Positions 20,705 through 29,554 of a stretch of 64,000 bases of DNA are shown here, piece by piece. The stretch spans positions 248,001-312,000 of the forward strand of contig NZ_JAAGOX010000011.1 of the NCBI RefSeq assembly GCF_010500245.1, written 5' to 3'. The notes beneath the pieces are model-generated. The model saw only the letters and a program-made list of their open reading frames with translations, did no database searches and had not been told where the DNA came from. Every line of letters begins with the position of its first letter. The stretch's first letter is position 1. Made by a program: the position numbers and the translations under genes. The DNA comes from Ruegeria sp. PrR005 (lineage in GTDB: Bacteria; Pseudomonadota; Alphaproteobacteria; Rhodobacterales; Rhodobacteraceae).

Positions 20705-20999
20705 ATGTGCGTAATTTTGTCGATCAATCACAACAAGATAATTTGTTTTGAGTTTTTTGCCAGTTTTACAAAAAAAAATCACTAAGTGTTAATAATAGCA
20801 AACCCAAACCAGATGAAGTTACCCACAAAATCGACGTGACACGAGCTTGCGCCCACAAAGCTCATATTCACCGTCAGCGTGAGAGTCTGATCCCAATCAT
20901 CTGAAATTCTGAGAATATTCAGAGAAGGGTGGCACATCTACCGTATATCGGGATTAGCCCCCATTGGAGCTTGTCAGAAAGTAGGAGTCTGGATGTTCT

Positions 21000-23243
21000 T
21001 CAGCCCTGCTGACGGAACCATTCGGTTATCGCGGGTCGCACGGACTGCACGCCCTTGTGACGCTCTGCAGAGATGATCTCGCGTAGTTGCCTCAAGTCTG
21101 TTCTCAATAACAAACTCTTAACCGGCCCAATTGAAGCAGGGCGCATCGAAAGAGTGCGAATTCCCATTGCGGCCAGACAGACTGCCTCGATCGGACGCCC
21201 CGCATCCTCGCCGCAAAAGCTGAGCGGCGTGCCGGACTCTTCACATCGTTCGACGATTTTTTCAATGAAAGTCAAAAAGCTACAGTTCAACGTGTCATAA
21301 CGGCGTCGGACACGCTCGTTTTCGCGGTCGGCGGCAAAGAAGAACTGCTTGAGATCGTTACCCCCGATGGAGAGAAAGCCCACTTCGTCAAAGAACTTTT
21401 GCGGTGCAAACGCCAGAGATGGCGTTTCGAGCATCGCACCAATTTCCAGGGTTTCCGGCAGCTTGTGGCCCAGAATTCGCTCACGCTCGATGGTCTTGTC
21501 CACCTCGGCACGGGCGGCACGGTATTCTTCGGCTTGCGCGACGAAGGGGAACATGATCGTCAACGGACGGCCGTTGGCCGCGCGGATCAAAGCCTGCAAC
21601 TGCATTCTCATGATGCCCGGCTTGTCCAGCCCGACCCGGATCGCACGCCAGCCCAGCGCCGGGTTGGGCTCGTCAGTTGGCTTCATGTAGGGCAGCACCT
21701 TGTCCGACCCGATATCGAGCGTGCGGAAGACCACGCGCTTACCCTGCGCGGCATCCAGCACCCGGGCATAAAGCGCCACCAGTTCCGAGCGTTTCGGCAT
21801 CTGGTTACGCACAAGAAACTGCAATTCGGTCCGAAACAACCCAACACCTTCGGCACCCGACCCGGTCAGCGATGGCAGATCCGCCATCAGGCCGGCATTC
21901 ATCACCAGATTGATGCGGTGACCATCCAGCGTGACCGCCGGTTTATCGCGAATCGAGACATAACGCGCCTGGGCATCGGCCTGCATCGCGATCTTATCGC
22001 GAAAGGCACTGACAACGCTGTCTTCCGGACGCAGGTGCACGATGCCCTGATCACCGTCTACAAGGATATGGTCACCATTCAGTGCCTCGGTCGTGATACG
22101 TTCCGCATGTACAACCAGTGGGATCGCCAAAGCACGGGCGACAATCGCGGCGTGGCTGCCGACCGAGCCCTCTTCGAGCACGATCCCCTTGAGGGAGCGA
22201 CCGTATTCCAGCAGATCACCGGGGCCGATATTACGCGCAACCAAGATCGGGTCGACCGGAAGATCGGCACCCGTCTGTTTGCCTTGACCAGTCAGGATAC
22301 GAAGCAACCGGTTCGAGAGATCGTCGAGATCTGCAAGCCGTTCACGGAGATAGGCATCCTGTACCTGCTCCATTCGTGCGCGGGCCTGAGACTGTTCCTT
22401 TTCGACAGCCGCCTCGGCACTCAGACCGCGCGCGATGTCCTCTTCCATCCGCCGCATCCAGCCTTTGGAATTGGCAAACATGCGATAGGCTTCAAGGACT
22501 TGCAGCTGTTCCTTGTCGCCATTCTGGGACATTTCCAGCATCCGGTCGACGCCGACCCGCAACTCTTCGATCGCCTCATTCAACCGCTCCAGTTCGCGAT
22601 GCGGATCGTCGGCAATCGGGTTCGTGACAACTACACGAGGTTCATGCAGCCAAACATGGCCCTCGGCGGCGCCCTCTTGCCCGGTTCCGCCCCGGAACAT
22701 CGCGGACTTCTGGTGGAGCGGTGAAAGAGCAGCGCCTTCGCCCACAAAGGCGCCCAGTTCGGCCATTTCGGCCAGAACCATGGCAACCACTTCCAAAGCA
22801 TAGACTTCGTCGGCCGAAAACTCCCTGGCGATGCGGGACTGTACGACAAGCACGCCCAGTTTTTCGCCAAGCCGCTGGATCGGGATCCCGAGGAAGGAGG
22901 AGAACCGCTCTTCCCCCGTTTCCGGCATATATCGGAAGCCCTTGGCCGAAGGCGCGTCGGGCGTGTTGACGACCTTGCCCGATTTTGCCACGCGACCAAC
23001 CAGACCTTCTCCCAGACGCATTCGTGTCTGGTGGACGGATTCGGGTTTCAGTCCTTCGGTGGCACAGAGTTCCAGCGTTTCGGCGTCGCGGAACAGATAG
23101 ACCGAACAGACCTCGGTCCCCATGCTGTCGGCGATCAGATGGGTAATCCGATCAAGACGCGCCTGACCGGCTTCGTCCGACGCCATCGCTTCTCGCAGCC
23201 GTCCAAGCAGCTTGCGGGATTCGCTTTCCGTTCCGTCCGCCAT
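21000..23243 (-). CDS. ptsP: Nitrogen-PTS phosphoenolpyruvate-protein phosphotransferase (EI-Ntr)
   Basis: 747 aa. An N-terminal GAF domain (about residues 15-165) is followed by a linker and a full PTS enzyme I: N-terminal HPr-binding helices, the phosphorylated His in GSHAAIVARALAIP at residue 364, the PEP-binding TIM barrel (LFRTELQFL, EIGAMLETPS, SIGGNDLKQF) and the active-site Cys in SFCGEDAGRP. EI-Ntr passes phosphate from PEP to NPr and then EIIA-Ntr to sense nitrogen/carbon state; glutamine usually binds the GAF domain. The ATG is at 23243, 47 bp downstream of lysC on the same strand, so the two are likely co-transcribed. NPr and EIIA-Ntr are not in the window. Confidence 0.95.
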   Translation of the reverse strand: MADGTESESRKLLGRLREAMASDEAGQARLDRITHLIADSMGTEVCSVYLFRDAETLELCATEGLKPESVHQTRMRLGEGLVGRVAKSGKVVNTPDAPSAKGFRYMPETGEERFSSFLGIPIQRLGEKLGVLVVQSRIAREFSADEVYALEVVAMVLAEMAELGAFVGEGAALSPLHQKSAMFRGGTGQEGAAEGHVWLHEPRVVVTNPIADDPHRELERLNEAIEELRVGVDRMLEMSQNGDKEQLQVLEAYRMFANSKGWMRRMEEDIARGLSAEAAVEKEQSQARARMEQVQDAYLRERLADLDDLSNRLLRILTGQGKQTGADLPVDPILVARNIGPGDLLEYGRSLKGIVLEEGSVGSHAAIVARALAIPLVVHAERITTEALNGDHILVDGDQGIVHLRPEDSVVSAFRDKIAMQADAQARYVSIRDKPAVTLDGHRINLVMNAGLMADLPSLTGSGAEGVGLFRTELQFLVRNQMPKRSELVALYARVLDAAQGKRVVFRTLDIGSDKVLPYMKPTDEPNPALGWRAIRVGLDKPGIMRMQLQALIRAANGRPLTIMFPFVAQAEEYRAARAEVDKTIERERILGHKLPETLEIGAMLETPSLAFAPQKFFDEVGFLSIGGNDLKQFFFAADRENERVRRRYDTLNCSFLTFIEKIVERCEESGTPLSFCGEDAGRPIEAVCLAAMGIRTLSMRPASIGPVKSLLLRTDLRQLREIISAERHKGVQSVRPAITEWFRQQG

Positions 23244-23290
23244 GGGCCCCTGTGCCTTACTGTGGTCAGGCGCGCCCGGGTCCGAAAGGA

Positions 23291-24529
23291 TCAGGCCGCC
23301 TTGTCCAATTCAAACGCATCATGCAGCGCTTGCACGGCAAGTTCCATGTATTTCCGGTCGATCAGAACGGAAATCTTGATCTCGGAAGTTGTGATGACCT
23401 TGATGTTGATCCCCTCATCCGAGAGGATCTTGAACATCTTTGCCGCAACGCCCGACTGGCTGCGCATGCCGATGCCGACGACCGAGACCTTGCAGACGTC
23501 ATAGTCGACGATCAGCGACTCGAATTCGAGATGGCCCGCATCCCGCACGGCGTTCATCGCCTTCTCGGCCCGCGCCACCTGATCGGTGGGGCAAGAGAAG
23601 GTCATGTCGGTGATGCCTTCTTCGGACACGTTCTGCACGATCATGTCCACGTTTACCCCGCCATCGCTGAGCGCGGTAAAGATGGTGGCAGCAACACCCG
23701 GACGGTCCTGAACCGAAACAACGGTCATCTTGGCCTCGTCGCGGGAATAGGCCACACCGGAAACGACATTGGATTCCATGATTTCCTCCTCATCGACGAC
23801 CAGCGTTCCCGCCTCGTCCGTTTGTTCCTCAAAGCTGGAGAGGACACGCAGTTTCACCTTGTAGCGCATGGCCAATTCGACAGAACGGGTTTGCAACACC
23901 TTGGCCCCCAGCGAGGCCAGTTCGAGCATCTCCTCGAACGAAATCTTTTCCAGCTTGCGCGCCTTGGAGCAGATACGCGGATCGGTGGTATAGACCCCAT
24001 CCACATCGGTGTAGATGTCGCACCGTTCGGCCCCAAAGGCCGCGGCAAAGGCCACCGCCGTCGTGTCCGAGCCGCCCCGGCCCAGCGTGGTGATCCGGCC
24101 CTCGGGGCTGACACCCTGGAACCCGGCGACCACGGCAACCTTCATGCCTTCGGCGAATTTCTGGTTGATGTTGTGCGGCGGGATATCCTCGATCCGGGCC
24201 TGGCTGTGGGCGCTGTTGGTCATCAGCGGCACCTGCCAGCCCTGCCAGCTGCGGGCGGGAATATCCATTTCCTGAAGGGTCAGCGCCATCAAACCCGCTG
24301 TCACGTTCTCACCCGACGACACAACGGCATCGTATTCGCGCGCATCGAAAAGAGGCGAGGTTTCGTTGACCCAACCGACCAATTCGTTGGTCTTGCCCGC
24401 CATGGCCGAGACGATGACGATCACGTCATAACCCTTGGCCACCTCGACGCCGACGCGTTTGGCCGCGCGTCGGATACGATCGAGATTGGCAACCGATGTG
24501 CCGCCGAATTTCATCACGAGCGTTGGCAT
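23291..24529 (-). CDS. lysC: Aspartate kinase
   Basis: 412 aa monofunctional aspartokinase, the first step of the aspartate family (lysine, threonine, methionine). Marks: KFGGTSVAN at residues 7-15, the amino-acid kinase core with RGGSDTTAVAFAAA and TDVDGVYTTDPRI, and two ACT domains (about 265-412) for feedback by lysine and/or threonine. The ATG is at 24529. It precedes ptsP on the same strand; in the same window thrC (threonine synthase) is far away in another operon. Enzymes of this class often have an internal start that yields a separate ACT-domain subunit; I cannot tell here. Confidence 0.95.
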   Translation of the reverse strand: MPTLVMKFGGTSVANLDRIRRAAKRVGVEVAKGYDVIVIVSAMAGKTNELVGWVNETSPLFDAREYDAVVSSGENVTAGLMALTLQEMDIPARSWQGWQVPLMTNSAHSQARIEDIPPHNINQKFAEGMKVAVVAGFQGVSPEGRITTLGRGGSDTTAVAFAAAFGAERCDIYTDVDGVYTTDPRICSKARKLEKISFEEMLELASLGAKVLQTRSVELAMRYKVKLRVLSSFEEQTDEAGTLVVDEEEIMESNVVSGVAYSRDEAKMTVVSVQDRPGVAATIFTALSDGGVNVDMIVQNVSEEGITDMTFSCPTDQVARAEKAMNAVRDAGHLEFESLIVDYDVCKVSVVGIGMRSQSGVAAKMFKILSDEGINIKVITTSEIKISVLIDRKYMELAVQALHDAFELDKAA

Positions 24530-24711
24530 GGGGGCAAAGTCTCCGCGCCTTGGAAATGGTCTGGAGCCTCATATTCAAGGGGGGGGGCAAGATCAAGGGG
24601 GCATTCAGGGCGCACCGATTTGACGCAGGGCGCGGGCGTCGCGAACAGGGTTTACAGCAGGCGGCCCGGATGCGAGCGTCAGGTGACTGTACTCCGGATC
24701 AAGGATTGCCC

Positions 24712-25065
24712 ATGCGTGCCACCCTTCTCGCCGCCAGCCTCTGCGTTTCTCCGCTGTCTGTGTTTGCCGCCACCGTATCAGGAACCGACGGACAGAACGC
24801 GCTGGGAACCGTGCCCTGTGCAACCGCCGGTCTTGCACTGTCGGATTGTCCGGCGGAACTGCGCCGCAAGGAGGACGGGACCGCAACACTGGCTGTCATC
24901 CTGCCCGGTGGCGAAGTGCGCAATATCTACTTCGAAGGCGGAAAACCGGTGTCAAGCAGTTCGCCCTCTTCCATCAGTTCGGAAACGATTGGGGGCACAA
25001 TGCGGATCTTCATCGAACCAGGCGAAGTTTTTGAACTACCTGTGGCGGCGGTCGCGTCTCAATAA
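24712..25065 (+). CDS. Secreted hypothetical protein, 117 aa
   Basis: ATG at 24712 with AAGGA upstream; the open frame is longer to the left but without a signal. Residues 1-19 (MRATLLAASLCVSPLSVFA) are a classic Sec signal peptide with a likely cut after VFA. The mature part is about 98 aa, has two Cys (PCATAG and SDCPAE) that could form a disulfide, and a strand-like segment with GTATLAVILPGGEVRNIYFEGGKPV. I do not recognise the domain. It is divergent from lysC and overlaps the convergent SDR gene by 7 bp. Periplasmic or exported; function unknown. Confidence 0.7.
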   Translation: MRATLLAASLCVSPLSVFAATVSGTDGQNALGTVPCATAGLALSDCPAELRRKEDGTATLAVILPGGEVRNIYFEGGKPVSSSSPSSISSETIGGTMRIFIEPGEVFELPVAAVASQ

Positions 25066-25697
25066 GGATGCGCCCGTCCGTCCCAGGTTTCGAAACACCC
25101 GGTCGTTTCCAGGGATAGCGCGGCAAACCGCTCTGCCAGCCCTTTAGCGGCAGCATCCACGGTGATGTCTGCGGCTCCGCCCCCCATGTCGGTCTGCACC
25201 CAGCCGGGGTGATAGATGCCCACGGCAATCCCATCGCCCGCAAGATCCGCGGCCAGATTACGGCCCAGATTCAGCGCCGCGGCCTTGGAGGCGCGATAGA
25301 TATAGCTGCCGCCAGGCGCCCGCGTATGCGACGCCATTTGCGACGAGATGATCGCAATCTTGCCCCGCGCGGCGCGCAGGTTCGGCAGCAGCGCCTGAAC
25401 CGTCAAGAACACGCCGGTGACATTCGCCGCAAACGTATCGGCCCACATCTGGGCCGGATATCCGTCGATCTTTTGCCCCTTGTCCAGATAGACTCCGGCA
25501 TTGCAAACCAGCAGGTCCAAATCCTGCCCGGCCAGCGCGGCGGCCATGTTCCGTTGCTGTTCAGGGTCGGTCACATCGAGCGAAATCTCGCAGCTTCCAT
25601 TCCGTGCGGCACCGGTTACCCGGTGCCCTTGTGCGCGGTATTGCTCGACCAGGGACTTCCCAATTCCCCGGTTCGCTCCGGTGACGACGACATGCAC
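25059..25697 (-). CDS. Short-chain dehydrogenase/reductase
   Basis: 212 aa with a GTG start at 25697, one base after the stop of the DUF1178 gene, so translation is coupled. An SDR with the NAD(P) loop TGANRGIG at the N-terminus, NAG in LVCNAGV, the catalytic Ser in IISSQMAS and YxxxK in YIYRASKAA. The upstream frame to 25751 lacks the Rossmann start. Likely a small cytoplasmic reductase of the C-factor/YciK-like type; the substrate is unknown. Confidence 0.85.
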   Translation of the reverse strand: MHVVVTGANRGIGKSLVEQYRAQGHRVTGAARNGSCEISLDVTDPEQQRNMAAALAGQDLDLLVCNAGVYLDKGQKIDGYPAQMWADTFAANVTGVFLTVQALLPNLRAARGKIAIISSQMASHTRAPGGSYIYRASKAAALNLGRNLAADLAGDGIAVGIYHPGWVQTDMGGGAADITVDAAAKGLAERFAALSLETTGCFETWDGRAHPY

Positions 25698-25698
25698 G

Positions 25699-26136
25699 TT
25701 AATTGGCCTTTCGGTTGGGCAGAAACGGCAATGGAGATACCGGAATGCCATCCTCTAGCAGGGCTTTTGCCTCTTCGACCCTTGCCTCCCCATAGATCGA
25801 ACGCTCGGGCGTTTCACCCAAGTGCATTTTGCGCGCTTCCGCAGCGAAATCTTTTCCGACGTAATCCGAATTTTGTTCGATTTTCTTGCGTAGCTCCGCC
25901 AGCACCTGTTCTGCCGGACTGGCCGGAGTACTCAGAGGACGTTCGGTATCCTGCGATCCGGCCGCAGACCGCGCCGGGCGGACCCGGGGGGTCATCATCG
26001 CCTTTTCAACCTGATTGCCACCGCAAATCGCACAATTCACCAATCCAGACGCAGACAGCTTGTCGAACGCCGCCGCCGACTGGAACCAGCTCTCGAAGCT
26101 GTGGCCTTCGCTACATTTCAGAGAATATTGAATCAT
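25699..26136 (-). CDS. DUF1178 family protein
   Basis: 145 aa from the ATG at 26136 (AAGGGAA upstream). It begins MIQYSLKCSEGHSFESWFQSAAAFD and continues with VNCAICGG. Two Cys pairs (C-x3-H near residue 8 and C-x2-C near residue 35) suggest a small zinc-ribbon. This is the DUF1178 family, common in alphaproteobacteria, function unknown. The C-terminal half is charged and low in Cys. It is followed directly by the SDR gene and preceded by a Nudix gene on the same strand. Confidence 0.88.
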   Translation of the reverse strand: MIQYSLKCSEGHSFESWFQSAAAFDKLSASGLVNCAICGGNQVEKAMMTPRVRPARSAAGSQDTERPLSTPASPAEQVLAELRKKIEQNSDYVGKDFAAEARKMHLGETPERSIYGEARVEEAKALLEDGIPVSPLPFLPNRKAN

Positions 26137-26213
26137 CAAGACATTCCCTTGCGGTCTGACAAGTAAATATCCACCGAACCGCCAAGATCAAGTGGACCTT
26201 CCGACGCGCGCGA

Positions 26214-26705
26214 TCAAAACTGCATCTGACGCAAGTGATCCAGATCGACAGAACCAAGCAAGCGCGCCAAGTCAGGTTCACCGGCAATCTTGGCCGCCTT
26301 TGCCACTGAGAACCATTTGCGCCTGCGTTCACCACGTTCGGGATACCTGTCGGCCAGTTCGCTGACATGGATCGGATAGACCTGCACCATACAGGGGACC
26401 GGCCCTCGTTTCCCAAGGATCTTTGAATAGAAGAAAAGGCCCACGCTGCTGGCATGAACGGTTCCGATGACGCCGGCCTCTTCCCAAGCTTCGCGCGCGG
26501 CGGCGCCAGCACCATCGCGCCCCTTCATCGGCCAGCCCTTGGGGAGTATCCAGCGCCCTGTGCGGCGCGTCGTTACCATCAGCACTCTGAGCGTTTCACC
26601 TTTGAACCGATAGCACAGAGCCCCATATTGCATATGGGTCGTCGCAAGGCCGGTTTCGATGGAAAACTCTGGCTGAGGCTGTGGATTCATTGACACATCG
26701 ACCAT
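26214..26705 (-). CDS. Nudix hydrolase
   Basis: 163 aa. The Nudix box is present around residues 58-80 as GRDGAGAAAREAWEEAGV with the REAWEE metal-binding core preceded by LPKGWPMKG. The fold and the LMVTTRRTGRWILPKG lead-in resemble diadenosine polyphosphate or diphosphoinositol-polyphosphate hydrolases of the DIPP type. It hydrolyses a nucleoside-diphosphate-linked X compound; the true substrate is unknown. The start at 26705 is a choice; the ATG at 26690 (MNPQPQPEF) is also possible. About 75 bp separate it from the DUF1178 gene. Confidence 0.9.
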   Translation of the reverse strand: MVDVSMNPQPQPEFSIETGLATTHMQYGALCYRFKGETLRVLMVTTRRTGRWILPKGWPMKGRDGAGAAAREAWEEAGVIGTVHASSVGLFFYSKILGKRGPVPCMVQVYPIHVSELADRYPERGERRRKWFSVAKAAKIAGEPDLARLLGSVDLDHLRQMQF

Positions 26706-26806
26706 GATGACCTGCCACTCCGCCGAGCGACCGACTCGAGGGGTGACGCTGTCCTTACCTCATGGCCGCACCCCGGTACATATCTGAATTCCGGGGAATC
26801 GCCCGT

Positions 26807-27565
26807 TCAGCGCGCGGCAAGCGCCATACGGTCGCTCAGACGGGACACCAGCTCGCCATGCGGGATGTCCGCGTCAATCGCCAGCTTGCGCAGCCCGAAA
26901 TGGACATGCGCGATCTGCTGATAGTACCGGGTATAAACATAGTTCACCGACGCACCGGCCATGGCCCCAAGGATCGGCACCGATTGAACCGCCAGTTTCT
27001 GTCCCATGGCCGCCGCCAGCCGCGGAGCAACTGCGGCGATCATCTTTTGCATCGCATTGCCGGTCAGGGTCAGCCTGAGTGAAACAAAGCCCAGGTCAGC
27101 GCCATCGTCCACTGCCAGCGGGCCCGCGGCCGAAAACACCCGGATACAGTCGAATTGCACGTTTTCCGAAGCCGGATCAAAGCCGTAACTGGCCGCCACA
27201 TCCTGTATTGCCCGCAACAGAACGGTGGTTGTGACCGGCAGTTCCACAAGCGCGGTGGACAGACCGCCCAGCCCGCCCGCCGCGCCCATCGCCGTTGTCC
27301 AGACCATGTTGCCGCGTTCGGTTTGTTTCGGCACCGCGCGCCGCGACCCTTGCGCCGCCCGCATCGCCAGGGAAAGGGCGCGTTCGGTCGCCTCGGTCAG
27401 GCCGCCCCGCACCTGCTGCGGCAGCTTGTCCAAAAGCGACTCGGCCTTGCCGCCGACCGCATTCAACACCTGGATGCCGATACCGCCCGCGGCCCGATAC
27501 CGCTGCGCAAGCGCATCCAGTTCGACCTCGACATCAACCGGCGCGACAATCACGATATCCTGCAT
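26807..27565 (-). CDS. EcsC family protein
   Basis: 252 aa. The EcsC domain spans most of the protein, with glycine-rich segments that look membrane-associating (WTTAMGAAGGLGGLSTALVELPVTTTVLLRAIQDVA and VQSVPILGAMAGASVNYVYTRYY). In Bacillus EcsC is linked to protein secretion through its operon; in proteobacteria the role is not known. The gene stands alone between a Nudix and a GNAT gene. The ATG is at 27565. Confidence 0.85.
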   Translation of the reverse strand: MQDIVIVAPVDVEVELDALAQRYRAAGGIGIQVLNAVGGKAESLLDKLPQQVRGGLTEATERALSLAMRAAQGSRRAVPKQTERGNMVWTTAMGAAGGLGGLSTALVELPVTTTVLLRAIQDVAASYGFDPASENVQFDCIRVFSAAGPLAVDDGADLGFVSLRLTLTGNAMQKMIAAVAPRLAAAMGQKLAVQSVPILGAMAGASVNYVYTRYYQQIAHVHFGLRKLAIDADIPHGELVSRLSDRMALAAR

Positions 27566-27621
27566 GGACTCACCTCCCGATCCCGATCAACATCGGGTTT
27601 GTTCAACCGGATTTCAACGGA

Positions 27622-28110
27622 TCACCTTGTCCAGCGGGTAACGTGGCCGGTAACGCTCTTCCAGGCATCCGGCGTCAGTTCCAGCCCCAGAACCCGATCC
27701 GGGTTCGTGGGCGGCGGCATGATCACGCCATCAAGCCGGGAGAAGCCGAACCGGCTGTAGTAAGGGAAATCGCCGACAAGCATCACCCGGTCCCAACCGC
27801 TGTTGCGCCCGGCCTCAAGCCCTTCCTGGATCAGAAATCCACCCAACCCTTCGCCCTGATGGGTCGGGTGTACCGCAACCGGCCCCAGCAAGAGTGCGTC
27901 AGCGGCACCCACGTGGACGGGCCAGAACCGGATCGCGCCCGCCATGGTGCCGTCACTGTCCCGTGCAACCATCGACAAACCGGTGACGGGCGGGACGTCG
28001 TCGCGCAATCGGTAAGACGACAGCGCCGTGCGGCCCGGAGCAAAACACAGGTCATATAGCGCCTCGACTTCCCACCAATCGTCCGGTGTTTCCGGTTTGA
28101 CTTCGATCAC
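27622..28110 (-). CDS. GNAT family N-acetyltransferase
   Basis: 162 aa. GNAT fold with the acetyl-CoA-binding motif A as LLGPVAVHPTHQGEGLGGFLI near residues 75-95 (Q-x-x-G-x-G/A in HQGEGLGG), then GDFPYYSRFGFS. This closely matches the YhbS-type acetyltransferases of roseobacters. Cytoplasmic; substrate unknown. It diverges from the flavin-reductase gene; about 80 bp lie between the starts. Confidence 0.9.
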   Translation of the reverse strand: MIEVKPETPDDWWEVEALYDLCFAPGRTALSSYRLRDDVPPVTGLSMVARDSDGTMAGAIRFWPVHVGAADALLLGPVAVHPTHQGEGLGGFLIQEGLEAGRNSGWDRVMLVGDFPYYSRFGFSRLDGVIMPPPTNPDRVLGLELTPDAWKSVTGHVTRWTR

Positions 28111-28192
28111 CTTCCGCCCTGCCTCTCCTCTTGGGTGGAAATCGCCCTATCACTTCGTTACCCCTAGGGCAAACGCTTGGAGACAACCGCAC

Positions 28193-28798
28193 ATGTTCTA
28201 CCGCCCCGAAGACGGACACGGCTTGCCGCACAACCCGTTCAACGCGATCATCACCCCCCGGCCGATCGGCTGGATCTCGACCCGTGCCGCGGATGGCACC
28301 AACAATCTGGCCCCCTACAGCTTCTTCAACGGTGCGGCCTATGTCCCGCCGCAAGTGATGTTTTCGACTACGGGCAGCAAACCGGACCAGGACAATACAA
28401 AAGACACCGTCGCCAATATCGAGGCAACCGGTGTCTTCTGTGTGAACATCGTCGAATACGCGATGCGCGATGCGATGAACGCAACATCCGCGACATTGCC
28501 GCGAGAGATCGACGAATTCACCCATGCCGGGCTGATACCCGAGGCGTGCGAGACCATCGCCTGCGCCCGAGTCGCAGGTGCCCCGGCGGCGCTGGAATGC
28601 AAGCTGACCCAGATCGTCACCCTGCCCGGCGTGTCAAACCGGGTGGTCTTTGGCGAGGTGACGGGCATCCACATGCGCGACGATTGCCTGAAGGATGGGA
28701 TTTTCGACGTCACGACCTACCAGCCACTGGCCCGGCTCGGCTATCGCGACTATACCGTGGTGCGCGATCTCTTCACCCTTGCCCGGCCTGACGACTGA
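28193..28798 (+). CDS. Flavin reductase family protein
   Basis: 201 aa from the ATG at 28193 (GGAGA upstream). It belongs to the FMN-binding split-barrel flavin reductases: [26 protein letters not shown] near residues 22-47 is the flavin-binding signature, and the segment [18 protein letters not shown] follows. Such proteins reduce flavin with NAD(P)H for a partner monooxygenase or act alone; no monooxygenase is adjacent. The stop overlaps the start of the acyltransferase gene (TGATG), so they are co-translated. Confidence 0.88.
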   Translation: MFYRPEDGHGLPHNPFNAIITPRPIGWISTRAADGTNNLAPYSFFNGAAYVPPQVMFSTTGSKPDQDNTKDTVANIEATGVFCVNIVEYAMRDAMNATSATLPREIDEFTHAGLIPEACETIACARVAGAPAALECKLTQIVTLPGVSNRVVFGEVTGIHMRDDCLKDGIFDVTTYQPLARLGYRDYTVVRDLFTLARPDD

Positions 28799-29436
28799 TG
28801 CCGCTGCCCGAGGCCAGCCGCCGCTACCCGATCACCTTGCCCGACGGAACGGAACATGCCGGCACCGTCTTTCTGAACCGGGTGATCGAACATCCCCGGT
28901 TTCGGGCCGGGGACTACAGCTATGCCTCGGATTTCGACCCACCGGCGGATTGGGCGAACCGGCTGGCGCCCTATCTGTTCCCGAATTCCCGCGAAACGCT
29001 GACACTTGGGCGGTTCTGCCAAATCGCCCACGGGGTGCGCTTTATCACCGCCTCGGCCAATCACGCGATGGACGGGATCACCTGTTTCCCCTTCCCGGTC
29101 TTCGACCCGGCGCAAATGACCTCCTACCAACCCGACTGCCGCGATACCGTGGTGGGCCACGATGTCTGGATCGGCTATGGTGCGATGATCCTGCCCGGCG
29201 CCCGGATCGGAGACGGCGCCCTCATCGGGGCCGGCGCAGTGGTGCGCGGCACGGTGCCGCCCTATGCGGTTGTTACCGGTAATCCTGCGCGGGTGATCCG
29301 CTACCGGTTTGACCCGGACACCATTGCTGCGCTTCTTGACCTGCGCTGGTGGGACTGGACACCCGACCTCATCAGCCGGGCCGAACCGGCACTCCTGACG
29401 GGCGATCTCGCTGCGCTTACCGCTCTCGCCCTCTGA
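28798..29436 (+). CDS. CatB-type hexapeptide-repeat O-acetyltransferase
   Basis: 212 aa. Left-handed beta-helix acyltransferase of the Vat/CatB group: [30 protein letters not shown] carries the catalytic His (NH near residue 82), and hexapeptide turns follow as [32 protein letters not shown], then [16 protein letters not shown]. Trimeric enzyme that moves an acetyl group from acetyl-CoA to a hydroxyl, including xenobiotics such as streptogramins or chloramphenicol in some members. A resistance role here is not shown. Its ATG overlaps the flavin-reductase stop by one base. Confidence 0.88.
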   Translation: MPLPEASRRYPITLPDGTEHAGTVFLNRVIEHPRFRAGDYSYASDFDPPADWANRLAPYLFPNSRETLTLGRFCQIAHGVRFITASANHAMDGITCFPFPVFDPAQMTSYQPDCRDTVVGHDVWIGYGAMILPGARIGDGALIGAGAVVRGTVPPYAVVTGNPARVIRYRFDPDTIAALLDLRWWDWTPDLISRAEPALLTGDLAALTALAL

Positions 29437-29470
29437 TCCCTCTTTCCTCTTACCTAAAATATCCCGGAGC

Positions 29471-29540
29471 GCGAGGCAGCGCCTCGCATCCCGCGCCAAA
29501 TGGCGCGGCAAGAAAAGAGCGCGCGCCGTTAGGCGCGCGC
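29471..29540. repeat. Array of three GC-rich hairpins between convergent genes
   Basis: Three exact hairpins in a row: GCGAGGC-AGC-GCCTCGC (29471-29487), CCGCGCC-AAAT-GGCGCGG (29491-29508) and GCGCGCGCC-GTTA-GGCGCGCGC (29519-29540). They fill the gap between the acyltransferase stop (29436) and the SulP stop (29555), and probably end transcription from both sides. The layout is like that at 8614-8680 though the sequences differ. Confidence 0.6.
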
Positions 29541-29554
29541 CGCTTGGTAACAGT

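Larger units (their letters stand above)
20207..20999. other. AT-rich 793-bp intergenic region between zwf and ptsP
   Basis: Both flanking genes are on the minus strand, so this is the zwf promoter region plus unexplained sequence. I see no credible ORF and no tRNA. From about 20430 to 20930 it is much richer in A+T than the rest of the window, with A and T tracts (nine A near 20769), a hairpin GTAGAATC-ATA-GATTCTAC (20580-20598), an IHF-like AATCAATTATTTA near 20449 and facing DnaA-box-like sequences at 20678-20704. A small RNA or a replication-protein binding site is possible. Confidence 0.5.

Noticed and set aside
20430-20930. Main chromosomal origin of replication
   Set aside because: DnaA-like boxes are present but few, and the usual alphaproteobacterial origin neighbours (hemE, rho, parAB, gidA, dnaA) are absent; kept only as a possible DnaA site.
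20207-20999. Remnant insertion sequence or integrated element
   Set aside because: The low GC suggested it, but there is no transposase fragment, terminal inverted repeat or target duplication that I can see.
23252-25147. 631-codon plus-strand frame opposite lysC
   Set aside because: Antisense shadow; lysC has all aspartokinase motifs on the other strand.
28798-29436. Chloramphenicol or streptogramin resistance gene
   Set aside because: The CatB/Vat fold is clear but the family is broad, the gene is coupled to a flavin reductase and there is no mobile element; resistance is not supported.
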